Assembly: GCA_900104855.1 (NCBI GenBank)
Contig: FNSS01000001.1
Span: 1,426,001 to 1,490,000 of the forward strand
Source: Rhizobiales bacterium GAS188
GTDB taxonomy: Bacteria; Pseudomonadota; Alphaproteobacteria; Rhizobiales; Beijerinckiaceae
DNA: 64,000 nt
Reading direction: 5' to 3'
The position numbers and the translations under genes were made by a program. This document shows, piece after piece, positions 11,107-20,095 of the stretch (within the stretch, counting starts at the first letter, position 1; each line of letters starts with the position of its first letter). The notes below the pieces were generated by a model. That model was given only the letters and a program-made list of their open reading frames with translations, was not told the DNA's origin and made no database searches.

Positions 11107-12444
11107 TCAGTTTTCCTTGGTCTCGACCTTGGGTGGCTCGCTCGAAGGCTCGGTCTTGGTGATCGTCTTGCCACGCAGAAGATCGAGCGCCGCGATCAGC
11201 TGGGTATCCTTGGCCGGGTCGCTCGCGACATAGGCCTGGGAGGCCGACAGATCCTCGCCCTTGTCATTCGACAGATGCCCGCGCAGGCTCGCCTCGCCCT
11301 TGGCCTCGTCCTTGCCCTTCAGGTCGTCGGGAATCGCCTCGAGCACCCTGATGTCGGGCTCGATGCCCTTGGCCTGGATCGAGCGGCCGGACGGCGTGTA
11401 ATAGCGCGCCGTGGTGAGGCGGATCGCCGCATCATTGCCGACCGGGATGATGGTCTGCACCGAGCCCTTGCCGAAGGAGCGCGTGCCCAGAAGCGTCGCC
11501 CGCTTATGGTCCTGCAGCGCGCCGGCCACGATCTCCGAAGCCGAAGCCGAGCCGCCATTGATCAGCAGCACCAGGCGCTTGCCCTTGGTGACATCGCCAT
11601 GGCGCGCATCCCAACGCTTGGTGTCCTCGGGATTGCGGCCGCGCGTCGAGACGATCTCGCCCTTGTCGAGGAAGGTGTCGCAGACGCCGATCGCCTGATC
11701 CAGCAGGCCGCCCGGATCGTTGCGCAGATCAAGGACATAGCCCTTGAGCTTGTCGTCGCCGATATCCTTCTTCAAGCCATCGATGGCGGCGCGCAGATTG
11801 TCGGTCGTCTGCTCGTTGAACTGGGTGATCTGGATGTAGCCGACATCGTCTTCCTGACGGAACTTCACGCTCTTGACCTGGATGATCTCGCGCGTGAGCT
11901 TCACCTCGAGCGGCTCCTTGCGCTCCTTGCGGATGATGGTGAGCTTGACCGAGGTCTTGACCGCGCCCCGCATCTTGTCGACCGCCTGGTTCAAGGTGAG
12001 GCCTTGCACCGCGTCGCCGTCGATCTGGGTGATGATGTCGCCCGAGAGGATGCCGGCGCGCGCCGCCGGCGTGTCGGCGATCGGCGAAATCACCTTGATC
12101 AGCCCGTCCTCCATCGTCACTTCGATGCCGAGGCCGCCGAATTCGCCCTTGGTGTTGACCTGCATGTCGCGGAAGCTCTTCGCGTCCATGTAGCTCGAAT
12201 GCGGGTCGAGCGAGGTGAGCATGCCGTTGATGGCCGCCTCGACCAGCTTTCCGTCATCGGGCTTTTCGACATAGTCGGCGCGAATGCGCTCGAAGACATC
12301 GCCGAACAGGTTCAATTGCCGGTAGGTGTCGCCTGCGGAAGCGGCCTGGGCCGGCACGCTCGCCAGGAAGCGCGTTTCCAGCCCAAGCGTCGCAGCGCCC
12401 GTGCCGAGCATCGCGCCCAGAAGAAGGAGTGAGGACTTGCGCAT
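11107..12444 (-). CDS. ctpA: C-terminal processing peptidase, S41 family
   Basis: The 445-residue protein is a periplasmic serine protease of the CtpA/Prc type. Residues 1-36 form a signal peptide ending in AQAAS. A PDZ domain (GGLGIEVTMEDGLIKVISPI, then DTPAARAGI) spans roughly residues 95-185. The protease core contains NGGSASASEIVAGALQDHKRA and TRSFGKGSVQT; Ser301 and Lys326 are the expected catalytic dyad. Its start overlaps the stop of the upstream EnvC-like gene (TGATG). CtpA proteases degrade peptidoglycan-hydrolase partners and envelope proteins, so cotranscription with an amidase-activator gene makes functional sense. Confidence 0.95.
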   Translation of the reverse strand: MRKSSLLLLGAMLGTGAATLGLETRFLASVPAQAASAGDTYRQLNLFGDVFERIRADYVEKPDDGKLVEAAINGMLTSLDPHSSYMDAKSFRDMQVNTKGEFGGLGIEVTMEDGLIKVISPIADTPAARAGILSGDIITQIDGDAVQGLTLNQAVDKMRGAVKTSVKLTIIRKERKEPLEVKLTREIIQVKSVKFRQEDDVGYIQITQFNEQTTDNLRAAIDGLKKDIGDDKLKGYVLDLRNDPGGLLDQAIGVCDTFLDKGEIVSTRGRNPEDTKRWDARHGDVTKGKRLVLLINGGSASASEIVAGALQDHKRATLLGTRSFGKGSVQTIIPVGNDAAIRLTTARYYTPSGRSIQAKGIEPDIRVLEAIPDDLKGKDEAKGEASLRGHLSNDKGEDLSASQAYVASDPAKDTQLIAALDLLRGKTITKTEPSSEPPKVETKEN

Positions 12445-13862
12445 CAGCCGCGAACCTTCCGTTGGTCAGTCTTGGCCCACCATGGGCCGGGGTTGATCGC
12501 CGAACCGTCCTTGCGGAACTCGACGTAGAGAACAGGTCCACCTGATGTGGTCTTTGCCACATCGGTGGTCAACACATTGCCCTCGCCCATTTCGCCGATC
12601 GGCTCCCCGGCGAGCACCGGCTGCCCCGCCGTAACGTCGATATGACCCAACCCGGCAAGGACGATATGATAGCCGTTACCGGCATTGATGATCAAGAGTT
12701 GTCCATAACCGCGGAACGGGCCGGCATGGGCGACGACGCCTTCGCTCGGGGAGGAGACGACGGCGCGCGGGCGGGTGACGATCGAAACGCCCCTCGCCGA
12801 TCCGGTCACTTCGTCGGGATCGCCGAAATCGCGCGAGATCGAACCTGAGGCGGGCAGCGGCAAAAGGCCACGCGCTTCGGCGAAGGCGATCTTCGGGGCG
12901 AGGCGAGTCGGTTCCTTGAGGCTCGCGGCCGTGAAGCTGCTCTGCGTCGAAGCCGCCAGCGCCTCGGCGGCCTTGCGCTCATCGGCGGCGCGCTTCTCGG
13001 TCTGGGCGATATCGGCGTCGATGCCAGCCAGGAAGTCCCGCAAGCTCTTGGCGCGCTGGGCGAGCCCGGCTGCGCGCTTGCCGGCCTCACCCAAGGCGAC
13101 CTCCTCGGCAGCGACGCTCGCCTGGCGCGTCGCGACCAGGGCGGCAAGCCGGGTGCGCTCGTCGCTCAGCCGGGCGAGATCGGTCTTCAGCCCGTCGCGT
13201 TCGGCCGTGATGGCGTCGCGCAAGCGCACCAGCTCGCCGAGATCGGCCGCAAGAGTGCGCGCCTCTTCGCGCAATTCCGGCAGAACCGCGCCGAGCACGA
13301 TCGAAGCGCGCACCGCGACCAGGATGTCCTGGGCGCTGACGATCACGGCCGGCGGCGGCTTGCCGCCGATGCGCTGCAAAGCCCCCAACACATGGCCGAT
13401 CAGCTCGCGGCGCCCTTGCAGCGAGGCCTTGAGCGCCTGTTCCTGCGCGATCTCCTTGGCGAGACGGTCCTCGGCATCGCTGGCACGGTCCTCGAGGCCG
13501 CGCACCTTGTCGGCCGCGGCGACGAGATCGCGCCGCAGCTTCTCGCGCTCGGCCACCATGGCGGCCATCTCATCCTCGATGCGCTTGCGCTCCTGATCGG
13601 ATTCCTCGATCAACTGCTCGATGCCCCGCAATTCGCGCAGATGGTCCTCGCGCTGCCTGACCCTTTGATCGACCGGATTGCCAGCCTGCGCGGAATCGCC
13701 GGGCGCGACCGGCGCAGAGGTGCCTTGCGCGGCGCCGGGATCCTCGGCGGCGAGCCCCCTGGGGCCACCGCCGCCCGGCAGCAGCAGGCAAATGGCGGCG
13801 AGCGCGGCCAAAACCATGCCCCGGCGAAAGCCATCACATTTGCGTGAATCCGCGCCGGCCAT
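12444..13862 (-). CDS. EnvC-like murein hydrolase activator, LytM domain
   Basis: The 472-residue protein has an N-terminal signal/anchor (GMVLAALAAICLLLPGGGG), then a long charged coiled coil (about residues 60-300) and a C-terminal LytM/M23 domain (about residues 335-460). Peptidase zinc ligands are not intact: the usual H-x-G-x-D motif reads ARGVSI and the later region is HIVLAGLGHI. This matches EnvC/LdpF proteins, which activate amidases rather than cut peptidoglycan themselves. The start at 13862 has a very good GAAGGAAGG ribosome-binding site. It forms an overlapping pair with ctpA. Its role in daughter-cell separation is inferred from the family. Confidence 0.9.
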   Translation of the reverse strand: MAGADSRKCDGFRRGMVLAALAAICLLLPGGGGPRGLAAEDPGAAQGTSAPVAPGDSAQAGNPVDQRVRQREDHLRELRGIEQLIEESDQERKRIEDEMAAMVAEREKLRRDLVAAADKVRGLEDRASDAEDRLAKEIAQEQALKASLQGRRELIGHVLGALQRIGGKPPPAVIVSAQDILVAVRASIVLGAVLPELREEARTLAADLGELVRLRDAITAERDGLKTDLARLSDERTRLAALVATRQASVAAEEVALGEAGKRAAGLAQRAKSLRDFLAGIDADIAQTEKRAADERKAAEALAASTQSSFTAASLKEPTRLAPKIAFAEARGLLPLPASGSISRDFGDPDEVTGSARGVSIVTRPRAVVSSPSEGVVAHAGPFRGYGQLLIINAGNGYHIVLAGLGHIDVTAGQPVLAGEPIGEMGEGNVLTTDVAKTTSGGPVLYVEFRKDGSAINPGPWWAKTDQRKVRG

Positions 13863-13887
13863 AGCCTTCCTTCGCGAGCGATTATCC

Positions 13888-14367
13888 TCAGAGCCGATGA
13901 TAGGGATGCCCCAACCGAATCGTCAGCGCCCGGTAAATCTGCTCCAGAAGCACAATTCTGACGAGCTGATGCGGCAAAGTCATGGCTCCGAACGAGATCA
14001 CCTCGCTCGCCGCTTCCCGCCCTTCGGCGCTGAGCCCATCGGCGCCGCCGATCAGGAAGGCCAGCGCCTTCGCGCCGCCATCACGGTATCCGACGAGGCT
14101 TTTCGCGAATTCGGCACTGCTTCGCGTGCGGCCCCGCTCGTCGAGCGCCACCCGCACCGCCCCTTCACTTTTCGCTGCCAGCTGCACCCATTCTTCGCGC
14201 CGCCGCGTGGCCTCGTCGCGGGCGCGTCCTTCGGCGAGCTCGACGATCATGGGGCCAGAAAGCCCGAGCTTGGGAGCAAGATCGCGGGCGCGTTTCTCAT
14301 AACGCTCGGCGAGATCGCGCTCCGGCCCGGCCTTGAGGCGTCCAACGGCGCAGATCACGAGCTTCAA
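13888..14367 (-). CDS. rlmH: 23S rRNA pseudouridine-1915 N3-methyltransferase
   Basis: The 159-residue SPOUT enzyme methylates pseudouridine 1915 in helix 69 of 23S rRNA on assembled 70S ribosomes. Hallmarks are MKLVICAVGRLKAGPE at the N-terminus, the SAM-knot segments LDERG, FLIGGADGLS and SFGAMTLPHQLVRIVLLEQIYRA, and the C-terminal HPYHRL. The start codon is TTG at 14367, with GGAGA about nine bases upstream; no ATG fits the N-terminus. It follows rsfS in the typical rhizobial order nadD-rsfS-rlmH and precedes envC-ctpA. Confidence 0.96.
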   Translation of the reverse strand: MKLVICAVGRLKAGPERDLAERYEKRARDLAPKLGLSGPMIVELAEGRARDEATRRREEWVQLAAKSEGAVRVALDERGRTRSSAEFAKSLVGYRDGGAKALAFLIGGADGLSAEGREAASEVISFGAMTLPHQLVRIVLLEQIYRALTIRLGHPYHRL

Positions 14368-14459
14368 GGCTGGAATCTCCGCCTAGCCGCGCAACTGATC
14401 ACCGCCAAGGGGGGCATGCGCTCGCGCAGCGCCGCCGACCGGAGCAGCAAACCCCGATA

Positions 14460-14819
14460 TCAGGCGTGGGCGCGTTCCGCCATTTCGGACGGACGATCCT
14501 GGCCCCACATCTTCTCGAGATTGTAGAAAGCACGAATCTCGGGTCGGAAGACGTGGACGATCAGGTCGCCGGCATCGATCAGCACCCAATCGCAGAGCGG
14601 CAAGCCCTCTACGCTCACCGCCCTGTGCCCGGCCTCCTTGAAGGCGCGCACCAGGGCATCGGCGATCGCGCCCACATGCCGCTGCGAGCGGCCGGAGGCT
14701 ATGATCATCGCATCGGCGATCGAGGTTTTGCCGGTAAGGTCGATATCGACGACCGTTTCGGCTTTCATGTCGTCCAGCACGGTGAGGGCGACGGGGAGGA
14801 GATCAGCGGCCGGCGTCAA
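14460..14819 (-). CDS. rsfS: Ribosome silencing factor
   Basis: The 119-residue protein binds ribosomal protein L14 (uL14) and blocks subunit joining when nutrients are short. The family core is visible: LDDMKAETVVDIDLTGKTSIADAMIIASGRSQRHVGAIAD and later LPLCDWVLIDAGDLIVHVF, then FYNLEKMW. The first acceptable start is TTG at 14819, but its ribosome-binding site is poor. The frame stays open for 22 more codons upstream, and a GAAAGG sits just ahead of possible CTG starts near 14885. The true start is therefore uncertain. Confidence 0.9.
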   Translation of the reverse strand: MTPAADLLPVALTVLDDMKAETVVDIDLTGKTSIADAMIIASGRSQRHVGAIADALVRAFKEAGHRAVSVEGLPLCDWVLIDAGDLIVHVFRPEIRAFYNLEKMWGQDRPSEMAERAHA

Positions 14820-14982
14820 CGCCTCGGCGGCGATCTCGGTGAGCGGCAGAACCGCTTCGCTTCTCGCTTGATGGAACAGCGCCAGCTACCTTTCTCTTGG
14901 CGGACCCAAATCAACGATGAGGCTAGTGTGGGGCTTGAATGGTTTCTTTTCAATTGCCGTTCGACGACGATCTCATGAAGTT

Positions 14983-15582
14983 TTAAGGAAATTTTGCGGC
15001 ACGAAGGGCGCTGGAGGACAGATTCGAGCGTCTTCCGTGCAAATAGACCCAGGCGGGCGGCCTGCGACCCGCGAGCGTCGCCGCCGCTGATTCGGGTATG
15101 CGATAGCGTTCGAGCGCCTGCCCCGCGACCGAACGCAAGGCCGCATGCGTGGCGCCCGGCCGGTCGACCACGGCGATCGGCACCAGCGCCGCGATGTCGC
15201 GCCAGCGATGCCAGCGATGGAAGCTCGCGAGATTATCTCCGCCCATGATCCACACGAAACGCAGGCGAGGCAGGCGCGACCTGAGGGCCGCGATGGTATC
15301 GATGGTCAATTCGGAACCGAGCGCCGCCTCCACACCCGTGACGTCGATGGCGGGATGGGCCACGACCCTTCGGGTCGCCGCCAGGCGCGCCTCGAGCGAG
15401 GCCAAGCCGTTATGGTCCTTCAGCGGGTTGCCCGGCGTCACCAGGAACCAGAGACGGTCGAGCTGCAGGCGCCGCAGCGCCATGAGCGCCACGTGACGGT
15501 GGCCCTCATGGGGCGGATTGAAGCTGCCGCCGTAAAGGCCGATGCGCAGGCCCGCTCCATGCGGGGGAAAGCAAGGAATCAT
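14983..15582 (-). CDS. nadD: Nicotinate-nucleotide adenylyltransferase
   Basis: The 199-residue enzyme transfers AMP from ATP to nicotinate mononucleotide in NAD synthesis. The nucleotidyltransferase signature GLYGGSFNPPHEGHRHVALM is at the N-terminus. The substrate motif FVWIMGGDNLASFHRWHRW is central, and the C-terminal NLSSSALRAAKF corresponds to the ISST/S-x-x-R motif. I start it at the ATG at 15582, 13 bp after the proA stop; the open frame continues upstream into proA but that would be an unsupported extension. Confidence 0.95.
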   Translation of the reverse strand: MIPCFPPHGAGLRIGLYGGSFNPPHEGHRHVALMALRRLQLDRLWFLVTPGNPLKDHNGLASLEARLAATRRVVAHPAIDVTGVEAALGSELTIDTIAALRSRLPRLRFVWIMGGDNLASFHRWHRWRDIAALVPIAVVDRPGATHAALRSVAGQALERYRIPESAAATLAGRRPPAWVYLHGRRSNLSSSALRAAKFP

Positions 15583-15595
15583 GTGGGGCGCGTGG

Positions 15596-16909
15596 TCACG
15601 CCCTGATCTGGCCGGTTCCGCGGATGCGGTATTTGAAGGAGGTGAGCTGCTCGACGCCGACCGGGCCACGTGCATGCATGCGCCCCGTCGCAATGCCGAT
15701 CTCGGCGCCGAAGCCGAACTCGCCGCCATCCGCGAATTGGGTCGAGGCGTTGTGCAGCACGATCGCCGAATCGACTTCCGCCAGGAAACGCTCGGCCGCC
15801 GCCTGGTCCGCCGTCACGATAGCGTCCGTGTGGTGCGAGCCGTAGCGCTCGATATGCGCGATGGCGGCATCGAGCCCGTCGACCACCCGGCAGGCGATGA
15901 TGGCGTCGAGATATTCGGTCGTCCAATCGGCCTCGGACGCTGCCGTGACGCGGGCATCGACGGCAAGCGTCTCAGTGTCGCCACGCACGGCGCAACCGGC
16001 ATCGAGGAGCGCCGCGACCAACGGCTTGAGATGGGTGCCAACCACGGCGCGGTCGACGAGCAGCGTCTCGGCCGAGCCGCAGACGCCGGTGCGGCGCAGC
16101 TTGGCGTTCACCAGGATGCTCCTCGCCATATCGAGATCGGCGGCTTCGTGCACATAGACATGGCACAGGCCTTCGAGATGGGCGAAGACCGGCACCCGCG
16201 CCTCTTTCTGCACCCGCTCGACCAGGCTTTTGCCGCCGCGCGGCACGATGACGTCGATCGTCCCCTCGAGGCCGGACAACAAGGCGCCGACGGCGGCGCG
16301 GTCGCGGGTCGGCACGAAGGAGATGGCCTCGCCCGGCAGCCCGGCCGCCGCAAGGCCGTCGAGCAGTGCCGCATGGATCGCCTGGGCGGAGGCGAAGCTC
16401 GCCGAACCGGTCCGCAGGATCGAGGCATTGCCGGCCTTGAGACACAGCGCGCTCGCATCCGCCACGACATTGGGCCGGCTCTCGAAGATCACGCCGATCA
16501 CCCCGAGCGGGGTCGCCACGCGCTCGATGACGAGGCCGTTCGGCCGCTCGAAGCTCGCGAGCACGCGGCCCACCGGATCCGCGAGGGCCGCGACCTCGTC
16601 GATGGCGCCGGCGATCGCTCGCACGCGCTCCTCGTCCAGACGAAGCCGGTCGAGGAAGGCCTCGGTCGCGCCGCCCTGACGCGCCTGTGCCATGTCCTTG
16701 GCATTGGCGGCGAGAATGGCGGGCGTCGCCTCGCGCACTGCTGCCGCCATGGCGGCGAGCGCCTCATCCTTCTGGCGCGCCGTCGCCAAGGCGACCTGGC
16801 GCGCCGCGGCGCGTGCACCGCGGCCCATCGCCAGAAGATCGACAGGCGCCTCGGTCCCGCCATCGTGCATCGCAGCCTTGGTGCTCAATCGCCGAACGCT
16901 GGCGGACAT
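15596..16909 (-). CDS. proA: Gamma-glutamyl phosphate reductase
   Basis: The 437-residue NADPH-dependent enzyme reduces glutamyl-5-phosphate to the semialdehyde in proline synthesis. ALDH-superfamily motifs are clear: [56 protein letters not shown], and the catalytic cysteine in [16 protein letters not shown]. The C-terminal [28 protein letters not shown] is diagnostic. The start at 16909 has GAGAGG upstream. In related genomes obgE and proB precede proA; here an acyl-CoA dehydrogenase pair does, so the kinase gene must be elsewhere. Confidence 0.97.
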   Translation of the reverse strand: MSASVRRLSTKAAMHDGGTEAPVDLLAMGRGARAAARQVALATARQKDEALAAMAAAVREATPAILAANAKDMAQARQGGATEAFLDRLRLDEERVRAIAGAIDEVAALADPVGRVLASFERPNGLVIERVATPLGVIGVIFESRPNVVADASALCLKAGNASILRTGSASFASAQAIHAALLDGLAAAGLPGEAISFVPTRDRAAVGALLSGLEGTIDVIVPRGGKSLVERVQKEARVPVFAHLEGLCHVYVHEAADLDMARSILVNAKLRRTGVCGSAETLLVDRAVVGTHLKPLVAALLDAGCAVRGDTETLAVDARVTAASEADWTTEYLDAIIACRVVDGLDAAIAHIERYGSHHTDAIVTADQAAAERFLAEVDSAIVLHNASTQFADGGEFGFGAEIGIATGRMHARGPVGVEQLTSFKYRIRGTGQIRA

Positions 16910-16937
16910 CTCGGAACCTCTCGCTACCGTTCGCGGC

Positions 16938-18071
16938 TCAGGCGACGGCCTGTTCGAGGCCGCCGGCCTGCGCCACCTTGCGCAAATGGTGATCGACATC
17001 GCCGAACATCATCTCGATCGCCGTCATGCGCTTGAAATAGGCGCCCAGGCGATATTCCATGGTCATGCCCATGCCGCCATGCAATTGCACCGCCTGCTCG
17101 CCGATGAAGCGGCCATTCTTGCCGATCGTCACCTTGGCGGCCGAGGTTGCGGTGGAGCGCTGAGCCGGATCGCTCTCGCCGACCATCATCGTCGCATAGA
17201 CCGCCATGCTGCGCGATTGCTCGAGGGCGATGAACATATCGGCGGCCCGGTGCTGCAAGGCCTGGAAAGCGCCGATCGGGCGGCCGAACTGCTTGCGCGT
17301 CTTGAGATAAGCGACCGTCATGTCGCACATCGCATCCATCACGCCGACGGCCTCGGCGCACAGAGCCGCAATGGCCTCGTCGGCGACGCGCTCGATCAGG
17401 GGGGCAGCCTCGCCGGCTGCTCCGACCAGGGCGGAGGCCGGCACCGTGACGTTGTCGAGCCTGATCTCGGCGCCGGGCGTGCCGTCGGCGAGCGCATAGG
17501 CGCGCCGCGTGACGCCCTTGGCCTTGGCGTCGACCCGCAGCAGCGACAGCCCCTCGCGGTCATGGCGCCCGCCGGCATTGCGCGCGCTTACGAAGAGCAT
17601 GTCGGCTTGATCGCCATGCGGCACCACACTCTTCACCCCGTCGAGGACGAAACCATCCGCGGATTTGCGGGCCGACACCCCGACGTCCGCGAGGCCGTAG
17701 CGCGCCTCGCGCTCGGTATGCGCGAAGGCCGCGACCAGCTCGCCCGAGGCGATCTGCGCCGCGAGCTCCTTGCGCGTCGACGCGTCGCAGCCATGACGCA
17801 CCAGCCCGCCGCCGATCACCACGGTCGACAAATAGGGCTCGCGCACCAGGCCCTTGCCGAAGGCCTCCATGACGATCATCGTCTCGACCGCGCCCCAGCC
17901 GAGCCCGCCATCCTCTTCCGAGAAGGGCAGCGCCAAGAGGCCGAGCTCGGCGAATTGCTTCCAGCGCTCGCGGCTCCATCCGGCGGCAGGAACGGCCGTC
18001 TCGGCGGGAGCTGCGAGCCGCTCGACATTGTCGCGCAGCAGCTTTTGTTCGTCGGTGAGATCGAAATCCAT
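16938..18071 (-). CDS. Acyl-CoA dehydrogenase, PimD-like small subunit
   Basis: The 377-residue flavoprotein belongs to the acyl-CoA dehydrogenase family and looks like the small (PimD) partner of pimeloyl-CoA dehydrogenase. It starts [19 protein letters not shown]. It has [13 protein letters not shown] where other family members carry a TEP motif, and later [23 protein letters not shown] and [21 protein letters not shown]. The usual catalytic Glu loop is not obvious, as is common for the small subunit. It lies 6 bp behind the PimC-like gene, so the two should form one heteromeric enzyme for a dicarboxyl-CoA or bulky acyl-CoA. The substrate is inference. Confidence 0.88.
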   Translation of the reverse strand: MDFDLTDEQKLLRDNVERLAAPAETAVPAAGWSRERWKQFAELGLLALPFSEEDGGLGWGAVETMIVMEAFGKGLVREPYLSTVVIGGGLVRHGCDASTRKELAAQIASGELVAAFAHTEREARYGLADVGVSARKSADGFVLDGVKSVVPHGDQADMLFVSARNAGGRHDREGLSLLRVDAKAKGVTRRAYALADGTPGAEIRLDNVTVPASALVGAAGEAAPLIERVADEAIAALCAEAVGVMDAMCDMTVAYLKTRKQFGRPIGAFQALQHRAADMFIALEQSRSMAVYATMMVGESDPAQRSTATSAAKVTIGKNGRFIGEQAVQLHGGMGMTMEYRLGAYFKRMTAIEMMFGDVDHHLRKVAQAGGLEQAVA

Positions 18072-18077
18072 GGCGGC

Positions 18078-19283
18078 TTACAGTCCCAGGATCTGCTTGG
18101 CGATGATGTTGCGCTGGATCTCGTTCGACCCGCCATAGATCGTCACCTTGCGGGTGTTGAAATAGGTGGGGGCGGCAAGGCGCATCCATTCGGGCGCGAT
18201 CTCGTCCTCGTTATGGCCAAGCGGCGCATCAAGGCTCTCGCCGACGAGGCCGTGGGGACCTGCGGCCTGCAAGGTGAGCTCGGTGATGCGCTGCTGCAGC
18301 TCGGTGCCGCGCAGCTTCAGCACCGAGGAGGCGGGATCGGGCTTGCCCTTGCCGTTCTTGTGCTCATTGGCGAGCACGCGCAATTGGGTGATTTCGAGCG
18401 CCTTCAGCTCGATCTCGAGATCGACGAGCTTCTCGGCGAAGCTCTGATCCTCGGAGAGCTTGCGGCCGTCCTGCTCGACCGTCTCGGCGAGACGCTTGAG
18501 GCGGCGCAGCCTCTCCTTGGTGCCGCCGATGCGGGCCGTGTTCAGCCGCTCATTCGAGAGCAGGAACTTGGCGCAGTCCCAGCCGCGATTCTCGACTCCG
18601 ACCAGGTTTTCGACCGGCACCTTCACGTCGTCGAAGAACACCTCGTTGATCTCGCGCCCGCCATCGATGGTGACGATCGGCCGCAAGGTGACGCCCGGCG
18701 ATTTCATGTCGATCAGCAGGAAGGAGATGCCTTCCTGGGGCTTCGCCGCCTGCGGATCGGTGCGCACCAGGCAGAAGATCCAGTCGGCATATTGGGCGTA
18801 GGTGGTCCAGGTCTTCTGGCCGTTGACGACGTAATGGTCGCCTTCGCGGCGCGCCGCCGTCTTGAGCGAGGCGAGGTCCGATCCCGATCCCGGCTCCGAG
18901 AAGCCCTGGCACCACCAATCGTCGATATTGGCGATGCGCGGCAGGAATTTCGCCTTCTGCGCCTGCGTCCCGAAGGTGATGATCACCGGCCCCACCATAT
19001 AGACGCCGAAGGCGAGCGGCTCGGGCGCCGGAAAGGCCTGCACCTCCTCGCGGAAGATGTGGCGCTTGATGATGTTCCAGCCGGGGCCGCCATGTTCGGC
19101 CGGCCAATCGACTGTCGCCCAGCCCTTCTTGTTCAAGATGCGCTGCCAGGCGACGATCTGATCGCGGCTGGGGCGATGCCCGGCCGCCATCGATTCATGC
19201 GTTTCCTTGTCGAGATTGGCCGCGATGAAGGAGCGGACCTCCTGCCGGAAGGCTTGTTCCTCAGGCGTGAAACGCAGATCCAT
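18078..19283 (-). CDS. Acyl-CoA dehydrogenase, PimC-like large subunit
   Basis: The 401-residue protein has the complete fold. It begins MDLRFTPEEQAFRQEVRSFI, then WPAEHGGPGWNIIKRHIF, the FAD contact GFSEPGSGSDLASLKT, GQKTWTTYAQYADWIFCLVRT, and ends in YGGSNEIQRNIIAKQILGL, where the Glu is the expected base. The start at 19283 is supported by GGGGAGG. Sequence and pairing match the large subunit of pimeloyl-CoA dehydrogenase from rhizobia. Other pim genes (ligase, thiolase, hydratase) are absent here, so this may be a stand-alone degradative dehydrogenase. Confidence 0.9.
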   Translation of the reverse strand: MDLRFTPEEQAFRQEVRSFIAANLDKETHESMAAGHRPSRDQIVAWQRILNKKGWATVDWPAEHGGPGWNIIKRHIFREEVQAFPAPEPLAFGVYMVGPVIITFGTQAQKAKFLPRIANIDDWWCQGFSEPGSGSDLASLKTAARREGDHYVVNGQKTWTTYAQYADWIFCLVRTDPQAAKPQEGISFLLIDMKSPGVTLRPIVTIDGGREINEVFFDDVKVPVENLVGVENRGWDCAKFLLSNERLNTARIGGTKERLRRLKRLAETVEQDGRKLSEDQSFAEKLVDLEIELKALEITQLRVLANEHKNGKGKPDPASSVLKLRGTELQQRITELTLQAAGPHGLVGESLDAPLGHNEDEIAPEWMRLAAPTYFNTRKVTIYGGSNEIQRNIIAKQILGL

Positions 19284-19390
19284 CGCATCCTCCCCGTTTT
19301 TGAGAGCGCAAGCCCGCAGCGCGAGCCGGCCGCAAACGTTCATCCGACATAAACCGAACCGTCGCGGGATGGCAAACCACGGCGCCCGCC

Positions 19391-19435
19391 TGGGATCGCG
19401 ACCGTCCCGGTCACCCTTCTTCCCGAAGGTGCGCC
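19391..19435. repeat. Partial copy of the dispersed GGGACCGCGACC element
   Basis: TGGGATCGCGACCGTCCCGG followed by TCACCCTTCTTCCC matches the left half of the full element that starts 75 bp downstream. The right half is missing. Confidence 0.65.
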
Positions 19436-19465
19436 CCGTCGTTCACAAGAGTGCGCGAGACGCGC

Positions 19466-19550
19466 TGGGACCGCGACCGTCTCGGTCGCCCTTCCTACCG
19501 GCGTGGAGGCCTCGCCCCAAGTAAGTGCGGGCGAGACGCCCGCGGTCCCA
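19466..19550. repeat. Dispersed intergenic element, copy A
   Basis: An 85-bp element has perfect 10-bp terminal inverted repeats (TGGGACCGCG / CGCGGTCCCA). Inside lie ACCGTCTCGGTCGCCCTTCC, a GTGGAGGCCTCGCC block and a GCGGGCGAGACGCCCGC hairpin. Closely similar copies lie at 38074-38157 and 54352-54440. It sits between the thioesterase stop and the PimC-like start and is noncoding. Confidence 0.8.
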
Positions 19551-19559
19551 CAGTGCTCC

Positions 19560-19967
19560 CTACCCGCCGCCCTGTCCTGCCTTCGGCCGCACCGGCTTGA
19601 ACAAGCCGCTCGCCTTGGCGACCAGCTCTCCCTCTTGCGTCTTGACCTCGCCTTCGCAGAAGACGACGGAGCGTCCTGCTCTCACCACCCGGCCCTCGGC
19701 CACGAGCACACCCCGGCCGGGAGCGATGAAGCTGACCTGCATGTCGAGCGTCAGCACCGGCAGATCGACCTTACGTCGCGCCGCCGATCCCATGGCGATG
19801 TCGAGGAGCGTGCAGGTCACCCCGCCATGTGCGATCCCGAGATTGTTGCCGTGCTCGGGGCGCAAGGGCAGGCGCAGCACGGTGCGGCCGTCGGGCGCAT
19901 CGGTCTGCTCGACGCCGCAAAAGCTCGCGAAGGGAATATCGGCGCCGAAGATCTGCATCATGCTCAC
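19560..19967 (-). CDS. PaaI-family hotdog thioesterase
   Basis: The 135-residue single-domain hotdog protein resembles PaaI/YdiI acyl-CoA thioesterases. Key segments are LRPEHGNNLGIAHGGVTCTLLDIAMGSAA, with the catalytic region around HGG and the acidic D on the central helix, and LTLDMQVSFIAPGRGVLVAEGRVVRAGRSVVFCEGEV. A GTG at 19967 and two ATGs just inside (19961, 19958) compete as start; none has a strong ribosome-binding site. It could recycle CoA from stalled acyl-CoA intermediates and lies downstream of prmA on the same strand, separated by a palindromic repeat. Confidence 0.82.
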   Translation of the reverse strand: MSMMQIFGADIPFASFCGVEQTDAPDGRTVLRLPLRPEHGNNLGIAHGGVTCTLLDIAMGSAARRKVDLPVLTLDMQVSFIAPGRGVLVAEGRVVRAGRSVVFCEGEVKTQEGELVAKASGLFKPVRPKAGQGGG

Positions 19968-20009
19968 GAGCGGCTAGGTTGCTTCATCGAATTTGAACGG
20001 ATTCAACAC

Positions 20010-20094
20010 GGCGAATAGCGAGTAGCGAATGGTGACGGTTGAGGAACGCGGAGATCGCTGAAAACACGCCGCTATTCGCTATTCGCTACTCGCC
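20010..20094. repeat. Inverted repeat downstream of prmA
   Basis: AGTAGCGAAT (20021-20030) and ATTCGCTACT (20081-20090) are perfect inverted arms. They lie in longer iterations of a GCGAATAGCG-type unit. The array lies between the prmA stop and the thioesterase start and looks like a dispersed noncoding repeat. Confidence 0.65.
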
Positions 20095-20095
20095 A

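Noticed and set aside
16692-19352. 886-codon frame antisense to the proA / Pim-like dehydrogenase region
   Set aside because: It spans several real genes on the other strand and is low-complexity His/Arg/Ala-rich.
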